Below are positions 1-9,545 of a stretch of DNA of 64,000 bases, piece after piece. The position numbers and the translations under genes are program-made. Source of the DNA: JAWKXU01 sp020446465 (GTDB lineage Bacteria > Pseudomonadota > Alphaproteobacteria > Sphingomonadales > Sphingomonadaceae); the NCBI GenBank assembly GCA_041396845.1, contig JAWKXU010000002.1:62001-126000 (forward strand). Direction: 5' to 3'. The notes under the pieces were generated by a model. It was not told the origin of the DNA. It ran no database searches and saw nothing but the letters and a program-made list of their open reading frames with translations. Position 1 is the first letter of the stretch. Each line of letters opens with the position of its first letter.

Positions 1-1
1 C

Positions 2-523
2 GGCTTTTCCTATGGCGACTATCTGCGTTGCGGGGCGATTGCCTCACGCAGCCCGGTCATGAATGCCGTAATCAAGGCTGCATCGCGCGGGGTTCCAGTG
101 CTGGGCGTATGCAATGGCTTTCAGGTGCTGGCGGAAAGCGGCCTGCTGCCGGGTGCGCTGATGCGTAATGCCGGAATCGATTTCATCTGCCGCACCGTTC
201 CGCTGGTGGTCGAAAACACACAATCGCTGTTTACGTCAGGATATAGAGAAGGCCAGCGTATCGCGATTCCGGTCGCCCATCATGATGGAAACTATTTCGC
301 GGACGATGCCACGCTGGATCGGCTTGAAGGCGACGGCCGCATCGCATTCCGCTATGGCGAACCCTGCAACGGTTCAGCGCGGGACATTGCAGGTATCCTG
401 AACGAAGCCGGCAACGTGCTTGGCATGATGCCTCACCCGGAACGCGCGATGGAAAGCGTGCAAGGTAGTGCCGATGGACGTGCCCTGTTTGAAAGCGCCG
501 TGCGCGGTCTCGTCACCGTCTGA
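2..523 (+). CDS. purQ: Phosphoribosylformylglycinamidine synthase, glutaminase subunit (5' end outside window)
   Basis: This is the glutaminase part of the FGAM synthase complex in purine synthesis; it releases ammonia from glutamine for the PurL subunit. The reading frame is open to the window edge, so the N-terminus is missing; the visible part starts in the usual Gly-Phe-Ser-Tyr-Gly-Asp segment. The class I amidotransferase nucleophile is the Cys of GVCNGFQ (codon at 110-112), and the His-Glu pair lies in MPHPERA near the C-terminus. The Met at 59 is internal, not the start. The gene converges with the GGDEF/EAL gene. purM and purN lie elsewhere in the window, so purine genes are scattered. 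Confidence 0.95.
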   Translation, partial: GFSYGDYLRCGAIASRSPVMNAVIKAASRGVPVLGVCNGFQVLAESGLLPGALMRNAGIDFICRTVPLVVENTQSLFTSGYREGQRIAIPVAHHDGNYFADDATLDRLEGDGRIAFRYGEPCNGSARDIAGILNEAGNVLGMMPHPERAMESVQGSADGRALFESAVRGLVTV

Positions 524-610
524 CGCTTCGATCCTGAACCTATTGCGTTTCGCGAAAAATCTAAATCGCCTGAAACGCTATAGTGTTTTGATTTCCCGCA
601 ATTCTTAACC

Positions 611-632
611 GAAAAAGTCTGCCAACTTTTTC
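611..632. terminator. A/T-rich hairpin between convergent genes
   Basis: A perfect 8-bp inverted repeat (GAAAAAGT / ACTTTTTC) with a 6-nt loop lies between the ends of purQ and the GGDEF/EAL gene. It could act as a weak terminator in both directions. The stem is AT-rich and has no separate U-run, so the call is tentative. Confidence 0.3.
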
Positions 633-642
633 TCACAGCGCT

Positions 643-3015
643 CTAAGCCGCGCCGCGCCGCGCTTCGATCTGTGGCTGGGGCGGCAAACGGAACAGTCGC
701 ATGGCGTCCACTGCCGGCATTGGCCGTCCGAAGTGGTAGCCCTGGATCTTGCGACAGCCCAGTTCGCGGATCAGGGCGGCTTCACGCTCGGTTTCCACAC
801 CTTCAGCCGTTGTCGACATTTCAAGACTGTCCGCCATCGCCACCACTGCACGAATAATGGCAAGGCTTTCAGCATTGCCCGTCGCGGCGCCCTGCACAAA
901 GCTGCGATCAATCTTGATCGTGGAAAAACGCATTGTCCGCAGATAGCCCAGTGACGAATAGCCCGTGCCAAAGTCATCCAGCGCCACCCCGCAGCCGAGC
1001 GCCATGATCTGCTCCAGCGTCGCGCGCGCGGTGGTATCATCGCGAACGAAAATGCTCTCTGTCACTTCGACTTCGAGCCGGCGCGGGTCCAGCCCGCTGA
1101 ACGCCAGGGCATTGACGACTGTCGCAGAGAAGTTTGGATCAAGTAATTGTTCGCCCGATACGTTGACAGCCACTTTAACCGGATCGGGCCAGTTGCACGC
1201 TTCGCGGCAGGCTTCACGCAGAACCCACTCGCCAATACTCACGATCAGGCGCGTATCTTCGGCCAGCGGAATGAACTTGTCAGGGCGCACCATGCCATGT
1301 TCCGGGCTGTTCCAGCGCAACAGCGCCTCAAATCCCACAACCATTTCCGCATTCGCATCGACAACCGGCTGGTAATTGAGGCCGAACTCTCCGCGATCGA
1401 GCGCATGCCGCAGTGAAACTTCCAGCCTGCGACGTTCCTCCGCATCGGCATGAAGCGAAGGCTCGAACGTACAATGCGACCCGCCCCCGTCACCCTTTGC
1501 CCGGTAAAGCGCAAGGTCAGCATTACGCATCAGCGTTTCGACAGTCTGGCCATCGCGCGGGCCGATGGCCGAACCGACACTGGAGCCGACATAGAGCGTG
1601 TGATTATCAACCTCATAAGGCTGCGAAAGGCGGTCAATCACTTGTCGCGCGACAAATTGCACCCGGCTGAGGTCGGACGCATCGCGGATGACGATGGCAA
1701 ATTCGTCCCCGCCCAGACGGCCGCACAATTCGTTTTCGGTTATCAGGCCGCGCAGACGTTCGGACACACAAGCCAGCAGGCGATCACCAACCTGGTGCCC
1801 AAGCGAATCGTTCACCGCCTTGAATCGATCAAGGTCGATCATCAGGAAAGCACAGCGCGTGCGCCACTGATCGGCATAAGCCATTGCATCGCCCAGCGCT
1901 TCCATCAGCATCAGCCTGTTCGGCAATCCGGTCAGCGTGTCGTAACGGGCCAGGTAAGCGATCTTCTCATTCGATTCGCGCTGCTCTGTGACATCCGAAC
2001 CGACCCCGCGGAATCCGATATAACGGCCACTTTCGTCCAGCTTCGGCGTGCCAGACAGTTCCCACCAGCGTTCCTGCGCGCCAATAATGACTTTGACGAA
2101 CAGGTTGGAAAAACTCTCACGCCGTTTCAGCCGATCGGCAAGATCATGCAAACTGGGCGGAAACTTGCCCGTTTCCCACGCTTCCCCTGCAATCAATTCA
2201 AGGAACGGCTTACCGTCGATTTCGTCCGGTTCGCGCCCAAGCGCAAAGGCAAAGCGCGGCGAAACAGACCGAACACGGCGCGAGGTATCAACCTGCCACA
2301 GCCAGTCCGCCTCACTTTCTTCAAATTCGCGCAGCAACAGCGAGACCACTTCGCTCTTTTCCGCAACGCCTGCTTCTGCAACGCGCGCGGCAAGATAAGT
2401 GCGCGCGCCATCCAGCGTGCCGATTATCAGCAGGACCGCAAATACCCCGACAATCGCCGCCATGGCATAAGCCCCGTCGACCGCCAAAACGGCCATGCTG
2501 ACAAGGCCGTTTATCCCTGCGAAAATCAATGTGGTGATGGGCACTGGCGCAAGCCACAAGGCCGTGCCCGCCGCCATCATGGACAGTGCAGCCCACAGGC
2601 CAAGATGCGTGACCATCGGCGTTTCTGTCGGAAACAGCGCCATTGGCACAGCCCAGATAAGCGCAACCACCATGAGAGCGCCTGCCTGCTGACGCCACTC
2701 TTTCCTCCCCATCTTGCGATGATCGGCGTCAGCAAGGTCACTGTCGATTTTGGCTGAATGATAAAGTGCAGCCGCCAGCGCCAGCGCCCAGATACCCAAA
2801 ATAATGAACGACACCTCAGTCGCAAACAGCCTGATGACGAGCATCGCGGCAAGGGCGTTGGCGAACAATCGCCCCCGCGTAATTTTAGCGAGGTGCGAGT
2901 ATTGCAGGCCGCGCAATCGCTGCCAGTCGCCCTGGTCAGGGGTCACGAATCCCCAAAGCGCCAGTGGCGGCAGTTTTGCAGGCAACTGCGGTAAATCTGA
3001 ACGGTCCTGTGTCAC
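643..3015 (-). CDS. Membrane-anchored PAS-GGDEF-EAL cyclic-di-GMP enzyme
   Basis: This 790-residue signalling protein has hydrophobic helices at about 50-86, 112-130 and 138-202, a PAS-like sensor at about 230-345, a GGDEF domain at about 355-515 and an EAL domain at about 530-770. The cyclase motif GGDEF is intact at 435-439. The phosphodiesterase residues are also present: E563 (EAL), N618, E653, the D680-D681 pair, K701, E738 and Q758. Both making and degrading cyclic-di-GMP is therefore possible. No RxxD inhibitory site precedes GGDEF, so product inhibition of the cyclase may be absent. The gene stands alone, and the signal sensed cannot be read from the sequence. Confidence 0.92.
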   Translation of the reverse strand: MTQDRSDLPQLPAKLPPLALWGFVTPDQGDWQRLRGLQYSHLAKITRGRLFANALAAMLVIRLFATEVSFIILGIWALALAAALYHSAKIDSDLADADHRKMGRKEWRQQAGALMVVALIWAVPMALFPTETPMVTHLGLWAALSMMAAGTALWLAPVPITTLIFAGINGLVSMAVLAVDGAYAMAAIVGVFAVLLIIGTLDGARTYLAARVAEAGVAEKSEVVSLLLREFEESEADWLWQVDTSRRVRSVSPRFAFALGREPDEIDGKPFLELIAGEAWETGKFPPSLHDLADRLKRRESFSNLFVKVIIGAQERWWELSGTPKLDESGRYIGFRGVGSDVTEQRESNEKIAYLARYDTLTGLPNRLMLMEALGDAMAYADQWRTRCAFLMIDLDRFKAVNDSLGHQVGDRLLACVSERLRGLITENELCGRLGGDEFAIVIRDASDLSRVQFVARQVIDRLSQPYEVDNHTLYVGSSVGSAIGPRDGQTVETLMRNADLALYRAKGDGGGSHCTFEPSLHADAEERRRLEVSLRHALDRGEFGLNYQPVVDANAEMVVGFEALLRWNSPEHGMVRPDKFIPLAEDTRLIVSIGEWVLREACREACNWPDPVKVAVNVSGEQLLDPNFSATVVNALAFSGLDPRRLEVEVTESIFVRDDTTARATLEQIMALGCGVALDDFGTGYSSLGYLRTMRFSTIKIDRSFVQGAATGNAESLAIIRAVVAMADSLEMSTTAEGVETEREAALIRELGCRKIQGYHFGRPMPAVDAMRLFRLPPQPQIEARRGAA

Positions 3016-3146
3016 ACCCCTGCGATTACGCAGGAATGGTTATGGAGCCGTAAAGGATGGCAGGTGTTTTTGCAGTCGAGAGACGCAAGGCATTAGCGTC
3101 GGCCACAAGTTTGCCATGACCTCACCGGCCATGACGAAAATTGCGG

Positions 3147-3905
3147 TCAGTCGCGCCGAAAAATTTTTCCGTAACTGATTAGTGGGAGAGCAACTCTGCC
3201 GTTCTTTACAAAAGGGGCCACAACCTTCTGTATATCTGCTGATAGCTCACTGGAACGTTCATATAAAATATCAAACTTCTCACCATAAGCCTGTGACAGG
3301 AAGTGATATAGCAGATTTTGTGGTCTGACTTTAAAAACAGCGCGCGATTTTACCAGGTATTCAGGAGAAAATTTGACATTCTCCATTTTTTCTCTCGTAT
3401 CAAAGGCACCCTTTTCATAATTATCGACTATTTGATATTTATGTGCAATTTCATTCAATGTCTTTATAATATCCCAACCGGAATACCAGTAGGTAGAGCA
3501 GATCACAAACTTGCCACCCTCTGCCAGGTTTGCATCGATCAATCGTTGCAGACTGTCTGGTTTGAGCCAATGTAACGCCCTGCCAATAACAATATGGTCG
3601 ACAGGCGCAGGTGCAGCAAACCCGTCGATATTCACATCGCAGCGAGCATACTCCACCCGGTCATGAGGGCGCGCGTGAGCCAGCATCTCTTCCGCGCCGT
3701 CAATCGCATATACCTTTCGTGCATGTTCGGCCAGCGGGACTGCGAGCTCCCCTTGCCCGCAGCACACGTCAAGCAACGTTGACTGCGGAGTGATCGAAAG
3801 TTTTTCAACAAGTGCGGGAAACAACGAGCGCGCGTAGGGCGTCCGGTATTTGTAGAAAGGCGCCTGCTTGTCGTGCGCCTTGAGGATATCATAATCGACT
3901 TTCAT
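3147..3905 (-). CDS. SAM-dependent class I methyltransferase, probably acquired
   Basis: This 252-residue protein has the class I methyltransferase fold. Motif I is LLDVCCGQGEL at about 44-54, followed by an acidic residue after beta-2 (AIDG at about 67-70) and a CD pair at about 89-90. The C-terminal half has many Lys, Tyr and Ile residues. The substrate is unknown; the general layout resembles UbiE/Methyltransf_11-type enzymes. The DNA is clearly richer in A and T than its neighbours, most strongly at 3250-3480, which suggests recent transfer. It lies 111 bp downstream of glmS on the same strand but shares no obvious pathway with it. Confidence 0.75.
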   Translation of the reverse strand: MKVDYDILKAHDKQAPFYKYRTPYARSLFPALVEKLSITPQSTLLDVCCGQGELAVPLAEHARKVYAIDGAEEMLAHARPHDRVEYARCDVNIDGFAAPAPVDHIVIGRALHWLKPDSLQRLIDANLAEGGKFVICSTYWYSGWDIIKTLNEIAHKYQIVDNYEKGAFDTREKMENVKFSPEYLVKSRAVFKVRPQNLLYHFLSQAYGEKFDILYERSSELSADIQKVVAPFVKNGRVALPLISYGKIFRRD

Positions 3906-4016
3906 GTCGAAAACTCCGAGGTATCTTGTGGGCCGCCAACACCCGAAAATGGTCGCCCGCGCTCTTTCGTCGCAAGAGGCAGCGATACAGTCCGAATCTG
4001 GAAGATAGTTGTCGCG

Positions 4017-5840
4017 TTATTCCACAGTCACGGACTTCGCAAGGTTACGCGGCTGATCAACGTCTGTCCCCTTGGCGCAGGCGACATGGTAAGCCAGCAA
4101 TTGCACCGGCACCGCATAGACCAGCGGCGCGATCAGCGGGTGAACTTTGGGCATTTCGATCGTGGCCATGCAGCCATCGCCCGCTTCGGCCAGGCCTTCG
4201 GCATCCGAAATCAGCACGATCTTGCCGCCACGAGCGCGCACTTCCTGCATGTTTGACACAGTTTTTTCAAACAGCGGACCTGATGGCGCGAGAACGATTA
4301 CCGGCACAGCCTCGTCTATCAGTGCGATCGGCCCATGCTTCATTTCGCCCGCAGCATAGCCTTCGGCATGGATATAACTGATTTCCTTAAGCTTTAATGC
4401 ACCTTCAAGCGCCAAGGGATAGTCCGGCCCGCGCCCCAGATACAGCACATCGCGTGCTGGCGCGATCAGATGCGCCATGTCCGCAATTTCATCATCGTGG
4501 GCAAGGGCTGCATTGAGCGCCGCTGGCGCCTCTATCAGGTGCTGGACGATTTCAGCCTCCTCGGCTGTATCCATACGCCCCCGCTTAACGGCCATGTGGG
4601 CTGCCAGCGCGGCCAGCACCGCAAGCTGGCAAGTAAATGCCTTGGTCGAGGCAACGCCGATTTCCGGCCCGGCGTGGGTTGGCAACAGCAAGTCTGCCTC
4701 ACGCGCCATGGAACTGGTCGGCACGTTGACGACAACGGCAATCGTCTGCTGCTCCGCCCGGCAGTGGCGCAACGCAGCCAGCGTATCGGCGGTTTCGCCG
4801 GATTGAGAGATAAACAGCGCCAGCCCACCCGGTTCCAGCACAGGTTCACGGTAACGAAACTCACTGGCGACATCGATGTCCACTGGCACGCGGGCAAACT
4901 GTTCGAACCAGTATTTCGCTACAAGACCAGCATAGTAACTCGTCCCGCAGGCAACGATGGTGACCCGGCGGATAGCAGACAAGTCAAAGTCGATCTGCGG
5001 CAAGGCGACCTTGCGTTCCAGTTGCCGCACATAACTGCGCAAGGTCTGGGCAACCACGGTCGGCTGCTCAAAAATCTCCTTTTGCATGAAGTGGCGGTAA
5101 TTGCCCTTCTCTATCGCAGTGGCAGAGGCCCCCGATGTCGTCACAACCCGCTTTACCGGGTTGTTATCCTTGTCAAAAATCTCAGCGCCGGTGCGCTTCA
5201 CGATCACCCAGTCACCTTCTTCGAGGTAGGCGATCTTTTGCGTCAATGGCGCGAGCGCAAGCGCATCCGACCCAAGGTAGGTTTCACCCTCGCCGTAACC
5301 GACAACCAGCGGAGAGCCGAGCCGCGCACCCACCAGCATGTCCGGTTCATCACGAAAGGCAATGGCCAGCGCAAACGCCCCACGTAACCGCGGCAAGACG
5401 GCCTGAACCGCCTCAGCAGGTGATTTGCCTGCCTCCACCTGTTCGGAAACAAGATGGGCGACAACCTCGCTGTCGGTCTGGCTTTCAAACGTGCGGCCGC
5501 GCGCTTCCAGTTCCTCGCGCAAGGGTTTGAAGTTCTCGATAATGCCATTGTGGACGAGCGCGACCCGCTCCGTCGCATGGGGATGTGCATTGTTCGCGGT
5601 GGGCGCGCCATGGGTTGCCCAGCGGGTATGGGCGATGCCCAGCGTGCCATGCGCCGGGTTACGTTCCAGTTCATCGACAAGGTTCAACAGCTTGCCTTCT
5701 GCGCGCCGCCGCACCAGTTCCCCGCCGTCCACCGTGCAGACCCCGGCACTGTCATATCCGCGATATTCCATGCGCCGCAGCCCATCGACGAGCCGTTGCG
5801 TCACATCGCTTGTGCCAACAATTCCGATAATTCCGCACAT
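4017..5840 (-). CDS. glmS: Glutamine--fructose-6-phosphate aminotransferase (isomerizing)
   Basis: GlmS makes glucosamine-6-phosphate from fructose-6-phosphate and glutamine, the first committed step to UDP-GlcNAc for peptidoglycan and LPS. The 607-residue length is typical. The N-terminal nucleophile Cys2 is exposed in MCGIIGIVG. Residues 1 to about 220 form the class II amidotransferase domain, followed by two SIS sugar-isomerase domains (SQSGET in the first, EGALKLKE and the HAEGYAAGEMKHGP segment in the second). The C-terminus ends in the conserved NLAKSVTVE. It lies 78 bp downstream of glmU on the same strand, so the pathway's first and last enzymes are probably transcribed together. Confidence 0.98.
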   Translation of the reverse strand: MCGIIGIVGTSDVTQRLVDGLRRMEYRGYDSAGVCTVDGGELVRRRAEGKLLNLVDELERNPAHGTLGIAHTRWATHGAPTANNAHPHATERVALVHNGIIENFKPLREELEARGRTFESQTDSEVVAHLVSEQVEAGKSPAEAVQAVLPRLRGAFALAIAFRDEPDMLVGARLGSPLVVGYGEGETYLGSDALALAPLTQKIAYLEEGDWVIVKRTGAEIFDKDNNPVKRVVTTSGASATAIEKGNYRHFMQKEIFEQPTVVAQTLRSYVRQLERKVALPQIDFDLSAIRRVTIVACGTSYYAGLVAKYWFEQFARVPVDIDVASEFRYREPVLEPGGLALFISQSGETADTLAALRHCRAEQQTIAVVVNVPTSSMAREADLLLPTHAGPEIGVASTKAFTCQLAVLAALAAHMAVKRGRMDTAEEAEIVQHLIEAPAALNAALAHDDEIADMAHLIAPARDVLYLGRGPDYPLALEGALKLKEISYIHAEGYAAGEMKHGPIALIDEAVPVIVLAPSGPLFEKTVSNMQEVRARGGKIVLISDAEGLAEAGDGCMATIEMPKVHPLIAPLVYAVPVQLLAYHVACAKGTDVDQPRNLAKSVTVE

Positions 5841-5918
5841 CTTGTGGACTGGCCTTTCCTGAAACGTTGCCGCAGCGATAACCTTGAAAACTTGGGATTT
5901 GGTATGGGCGTCTTGGCC

Positions 5919-7274
5919 CTAAACCTTTTTTGCAGCAGCCTTTTTCTTCTTCATCGCATCATGGAAACGGTCTGCCCAGCCCGGCTTGACCAGTTGTTCG
6001 CCCCGCACCAGCCGCAGTTCCCCCGCATCGACATCGCGGCTGACCGCACTGCCAGCGGCAACAATAGCGTCCGCGCCAATCCTGACAGGCGCCACCAGTG
6101 CAGAATTGGAACCGATAAAGGCCCGTTCCCCGATCACCGTCTTGTGCTTGAAATAGCCATCATAGTTGCAGGTGATGGTGCCGGCACCGATATTGGCCCC
6201 GGCGCCGATCTCAGCATCGCCCAGATAGGTAAGGTGGTTGGCTTTTGCCTCCTTGCCCATGCGCGTGTTCTTCACTTCGACAAAATTGCCGATCTTGGCC
6301 TTTTCTTCCAGAATGGCGCCGGGCCGCAGCCGCGCATAAGGGCCGATTTCCACGCCTTCGCCCAGCGTTGCGCCTTCAAGGTGGCAAAAGGCGCGGATCG
6401 TTGCCCCGTCAGCCACACTGACACCGGGGCCGAATACCACGTTTGGCTCCACCGTCACATCGCGACCCAGCGTCGTGTCCCAACTGAAAAACACGGTTTC
6501 AGGCGCCTTGAGGCTCACCCCGTCAGCCATTGCCTCAGCCCGGCGGAACGCCTGCCATTGCGCCTCTGCCTGGGCGAGTTCAGCCCGGCTGTTGATCCCG
6601 GCAACTTCATCGGGATTGTCCGTCGTCACCACAGCGCAAACGCGGCCATCGCCTTGCGCGATATTCACGATGTCGGGCAGATAGTATTCACCCTGCGCGT
6701 TATCATTGCCAACCCGTGCCAGCAGGGCGAACAGCTCTTTCGAGCGCACCGCCATCAGGCCTGAATTGCACAAGGTGCAGGCGCGTTCGTTTACGCTTGC
6801 ATCCTTGTATTCGACCATTTTGATGATCTGGCCATTGTCGGCAATCACGCGCCCATATTGCAATGGATCGGCGGGCGTGAAGCCCAGCACCACAGCGGCA
6901 GGATTATCGCTCGCATGGAGCCGATCGATCATGGCGCGCATGGTTTCGGTCCGCACGAACGGCACATCGCCATAGAGCACCAGAACATCGCCATCGAACC
7001 CGGACAGTGCGGATTCGGCCTGCTGGACTGCATGGCCGGTGCCAAGTTGCGGTTGTTGCACGGCGGTAACGGCAGTATCGCCAAGTGCCTCTTCCAGTTG
7101 TTCGGCCTTGTCCCCCACGACGACGACCTTGTGCGCCGGCTTTAGCGCATCGACAGCATCCATCAGGTGCAGCAGCATTGCGCGCCCCGCAATCGGGTGC
7201 AGAACCTTGTGCAGCGAGCTTTTCATGCGGGTGCCTTTGCCCGCCGCGAGGATGATAGCAGCAATCTCTGTCAT
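5919..7274 (-). CDS. glmU: Bifunctional UDP-GlcNAc pyrophosphorylase / GlcN-1-P acetyltransferase
   Basis: GlmU acetylates glucosamine-1-phosphate and then joins it to UTP, giving UDP-GlcNAc. The N-terminal nucleotidyltransferase domain opens with LAAGKGTRM and has the LYGDVP motif. The C-terminal half is a left-handed beta-helix of hexapeptide repeats, with NFVEVKN and the GAGTITCNYDG segment used for acetyl-CoA binding. The 451-residue length is normal. The end is rich in Lys and Ala. It is followed by glmS on the same strand and is divergent from the phosphatase gene at 7334. Confidence 0.98.
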   Translation of the reverse strand: MTEIAAIILAAGKGTRMKSSLHKVLHPIAGRAMLLHLMDAVDALKPAHKVVVVGDKAEQLEEALGDTAVTAVQQPQLGTGHAVQQAESALSGFDGDVLVLYGDVPFVRTETMRAMIDRLHASDNPAAVVLGFTPADPLQYGRVIADNGQIIKMVEYKDASVNERACTLCNSGLMAVRSKELFALLARVGNDNAQGEYYLPDIVNIAQGDGRVCAVVTTDNPDEVAGINSRAELAQAEAQWQAFRRAEAMADGVSLKAPETVFFSWDTTLGRDVTVEPNVVFGPGVSVADGATIRAFCHLEGATLGEGVEIGPYARLRPGAILEEKAKIGNFVEVKNTRMGKEAKANHLTYLGDAEIGAGANIGAGTITCNYDGYFKHKTVIGERAFIGSNSALVAPVRIGADAIVAAGSAVSRDVDAGELRLVRGEQLVKPGWADRFHDAMKKKKAAAKKV

Positions 7275-7333
7275 GATACGGCCATGCCATCAAATCCTTG
7301 CGGTTTCCACTACAAGGCGGCAGAGGATCGAAG

Positions 7334-8011
7334 ATGGACAAATTTCCCTACAATATCGTCGGATTCGATCTCGATGGCACGCTGGTCGATTCGTCAGGCG
7401 ATCTGGCCGCTGCTGTTAATCACGCCCTGATTCAGGTGGGTCGCAAACCTTTCCCGATCGATGAAATCAAACCGATGATCGGGCGCGGCGCCCGCAATAT
7501 GCTGAACCGCGCGCTGGCGCACGAAGGCGGCATCAGCGATGAAGAGTTCAAACCGCTGTTCAAGGAACTGATCGCTTTTTACGAAGTCAACATCGCGGTT
7601 CACACCCGCCCCTTTCCCGGTTGTATCAATGCGCTGGATGCCCTGGCTAACAACGGCTGCAAGCTGGTCGTCGTCACCAACAAGCTCGAATCCCTGGCGC
7701 GCAAGGTTCTGGATGAACTCGATATTCTGAACCGCTTTGAAACGGTTATCGGCGGCGACACCATGGGGCCGGGCAATTCCAAACCGTCAGCCATGCCCAT
7801 CCATGAAATGATCGCCCGCTGTGGGGGCGGCTCGGCCGCGTTCGTCGGCGACACTTCGGACGATGTCGGTGCGGCGCGCGCTGCGGGGATCAAGGTGGTC
7901 GCCACCAGTTTCGGCTATAATGACAAGCCAACAGCCGAACTCGGTGCCGATGCGATAATCGACCATTATGACGAGCTTGTGCCCTTGCTTGGCCGCGGGA
8001 TTACAGCCTGA
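7334..8011 (+). CDS. gph: Phosphoglycolate phosphatase, HAD family
   Basis: The gene encodes a 225-residue HAD-superfamily phosphatase that probably removes phosphate from 2-phosphoglycolate formed during DNA repair or oxygenase reactions. Motif I is FDLDGTLVD with the Asp nucleophile near residue 10, motif II is VVVTNK, and motif IV is FVGDTSDDV. The cap domain sits between motifs I and II. The ATG at 7334 is chosen because AGAGGATCG lies just upstream and the motif spacing fits; an upstream ATG at 7298 would add 12 unlikely residues. Other small phosphosugar substrates cannot be excluded. Confidence 0.88.
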   Translation: MDKFPYNIVGFDLDGTLVDSSGDLAAAVNHALIQVGRKPFPIDEIKPMIGRGARNMLNRALAHEGGISDEEFKPLFKELIAFYEVNIAVHTRPFPGCINALDALANNGCKLVVVTNKLESLARKVLDELDILNRFETVIGGDTMGPGNSKPSAMPIHEMIARCGGGSAAFVGDTSDDVGAARAAGIKVVATSFGYNDKPTAELGADAIIDHYDELVPLLGRGITA

Positions 8012-8025
8012 GAGCATATTTGCTT

Positions 8026-8063
8026 TCAAAAATTCAGGCCCCTGCACGAATGCAGAGGCCTGA
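8026..8063 (-). terminator. Rho-independent terminator of the porin gene
   Basis: Read on the minus strand, a stem of TCAGGCC/GGCCTGA plus CTGC/GCAG, with one mismatch and a 6-nt loop, is followed by AATTTTTG. It lies just after the porin stop codon. A second 7-bp hairpin (GAACCCG/CGGGTTC, 8068-8091) stands between it and the gene. It may also stop readthrough from gph. Confidence 0.75.
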
Positions 8064-8108
8064 CATCGAACCCGCGCTGTTCAACGGGTTCGCCAATCGC
8101 TTCGCAGA

Positions 8109-9488
8109 TCAGAAATCAAGCTGGGCGCGCATTCCGAACACATCCACCCCGTATTTTGTGCCACTTGCGGTGGGAATAGCTGCATCGGTATATTCCATGC
8201 GGCCATAGTTCGCCATGAAGCGGGTGTAGGCTGTCGGAGTCCAGATCAGCGATGCGGCATAGCCCCGCTGTTTACCACCGATGACTGGCCCGTCATTGAG
8301 GTCCAGATAATCATAGCGCAGGTTGATCTGAATGGCCCCAATGCCGCCCTTATCGAAACCGTTGACGGGCTTCACCCGATCAAACACGCCTTTCTTGTAG
8401 CCACGCGTATCGCCGCGCGTCAGGAAATAGCCCACTTCGGCATAACCGCCGAAGAACGTGGGGTCCACAGCACCGGGGCTGGATACTTTCTGCCAGTATG
8501 CCTCACCGGCAAAGTGCAGCGGGCCGTTAACGGCAGCCAGTTCCGCACCGTAGCTTGTCTCGCTTTTCGCTGCGATATTGCCGGTATTCAGGAAACGGGT
8601 GGACGAAAAGTGCGTGAACGCGCGCTGGCGATACCGCACCGATGCCGCCGAATCGTTGAGATCGCGATAGTGGATTGAACCGCCCAGATGCAGCTGCGTA
8701 TTGCCAAACTTTGGCATATAGACCGCACGCAGATCACCGCCCCAGCTATCATTTGTGGTATTGCCGATGTCAGAAATGTTGTCTGTAAAGGCACCGGCCT
8801 GCACCAGCATGTCACCGGCCGCATATTCACCCGACAGGCCCAGACGACGTTCAAAATTGAAAGCGTCCGTAAAGGCTGCTCGCTCCATAAAGCTGGTGAA
8901 ACGGCTGGACGTCAGTTCTTCCAGAGATTGGAAGTTATTCTGCTGACCAACAGCCACTTTCACCCCGCCATCCTTGTAAGTCAGCATGGCATCAGCAATT
9001 TCAGCATCACCCCCGGCAAAGTCCGTTTCGAACTTGTAACCGAAACCACCCGGCAAATCGCCTTCCACACCAAGACGTGCGCGCCGGATCTCGTTGCCAA
9101 ATCCCAGATCCTGCCCGGAACCGGACGGCGCGCTGATCGAGCCTGCGTCCGCCTGCAGGCGCCCACGCACCTTGAAGCTCCAGCCGCCTTCGCCTTCAAA
9201 CTCCGGCGCGCCTTTCCATGTGACCTTGGGCAGCCCCTTGGTCGCATCCTTTGCTTCGGCAGCCTGCGCGCTGGCTGCATCTGCCTTGGCATTTGCATCG
9301 ACGAGTTGCGCCTGAAGCGCATCGATACGCGAAGCCATCGCCTGCATTTGCGCGCGCATTTCAGCCAGTTCCTGCTGCAAGGCATCGCTGTCTTGTGCTT
9401 GCGCCTGGGCCGGGCTGATCCAGCCCAGTGAAATAGCCAATGCCGCAGGTGCCAGAGCAGTGACAGAAAGCCGGCGTAGAGAAGTCAT
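8109..9488 (-). CDS. Phosphate-selective porin O/P family outer-membrane protein
   Basis: This 459-residue protein has a signal peptide ending near PAQAQA (about residue 30), a coiled-coil stretch at about 35-80 rich in Gln and Ala heptads, and a C-terminal beta-barrel of OprP/OprO type with alternating aromatic strands. It ends in Phe (QLDF), as most outer-membrane barrel proteins do. The coiled coil probably holds the trimer in the periplasm. A Pho-box-like repeat lies upstream (9546-9563), consistent with induction under phosphate limitation. Specificity for phosphate over other anions is inferred from the family only. Confidence 0.88.
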   Translation of the reverse strand: MTSLRRLSVTALAPAALAISLGWISPAQAQAQDSDALQQELAEMRAQMQAMASRIDALQAQLVDANAKADAASAQAAEAKDATKGLPKVTWKGAPEFEGEGGWSFKVRGRLQADAGSISAPSGSGQDLGFGNEIRRARLGVEGDLPGGFGYKFETDFAGGDAEIADAMLTYKDGGVKVAVGQQNNFQSLEELTSSRFTSFMERAAFTDAFNFERRLGLSGEYAAGDMLVQAGAFTDNISDIGNTTNDSWGGDLRAVYMPKFGNTQLHLGGSIHYRDLNDSAASVRYRQRAFTHFSSTRFLNTGNIAAKSETSYGAELAAVNGPLHFAGEAYWQKVSSPGAVDPTFFGGYAEVGYFLTRGDTRGYKKGVFDRVKPVNGFDKGGIGAIQINLRYDYLDLNDGPVIGGKQRGYAASLIWTPTAYTRFMANYGRMEYTDAAIPTASGTKYGVDVFGMRAQLDF

Positions 9489-9545
9489 GTCAGATAAGTC
9501 CCTCAGTTGAGATATTGCGATTTAATGACGCCCATATTCCGGGTT

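Noticed and set aside
1450..2757. Plus-strand open frame of 435 codons
   Set aside because: Antisense to the GGDEF/EAL gene; no domain is visible.
5454..6764. Plus-strand open frame of 436 codons
   Set aside because: Antisense to glmS and glmU, whose proteins match known families over their full length.
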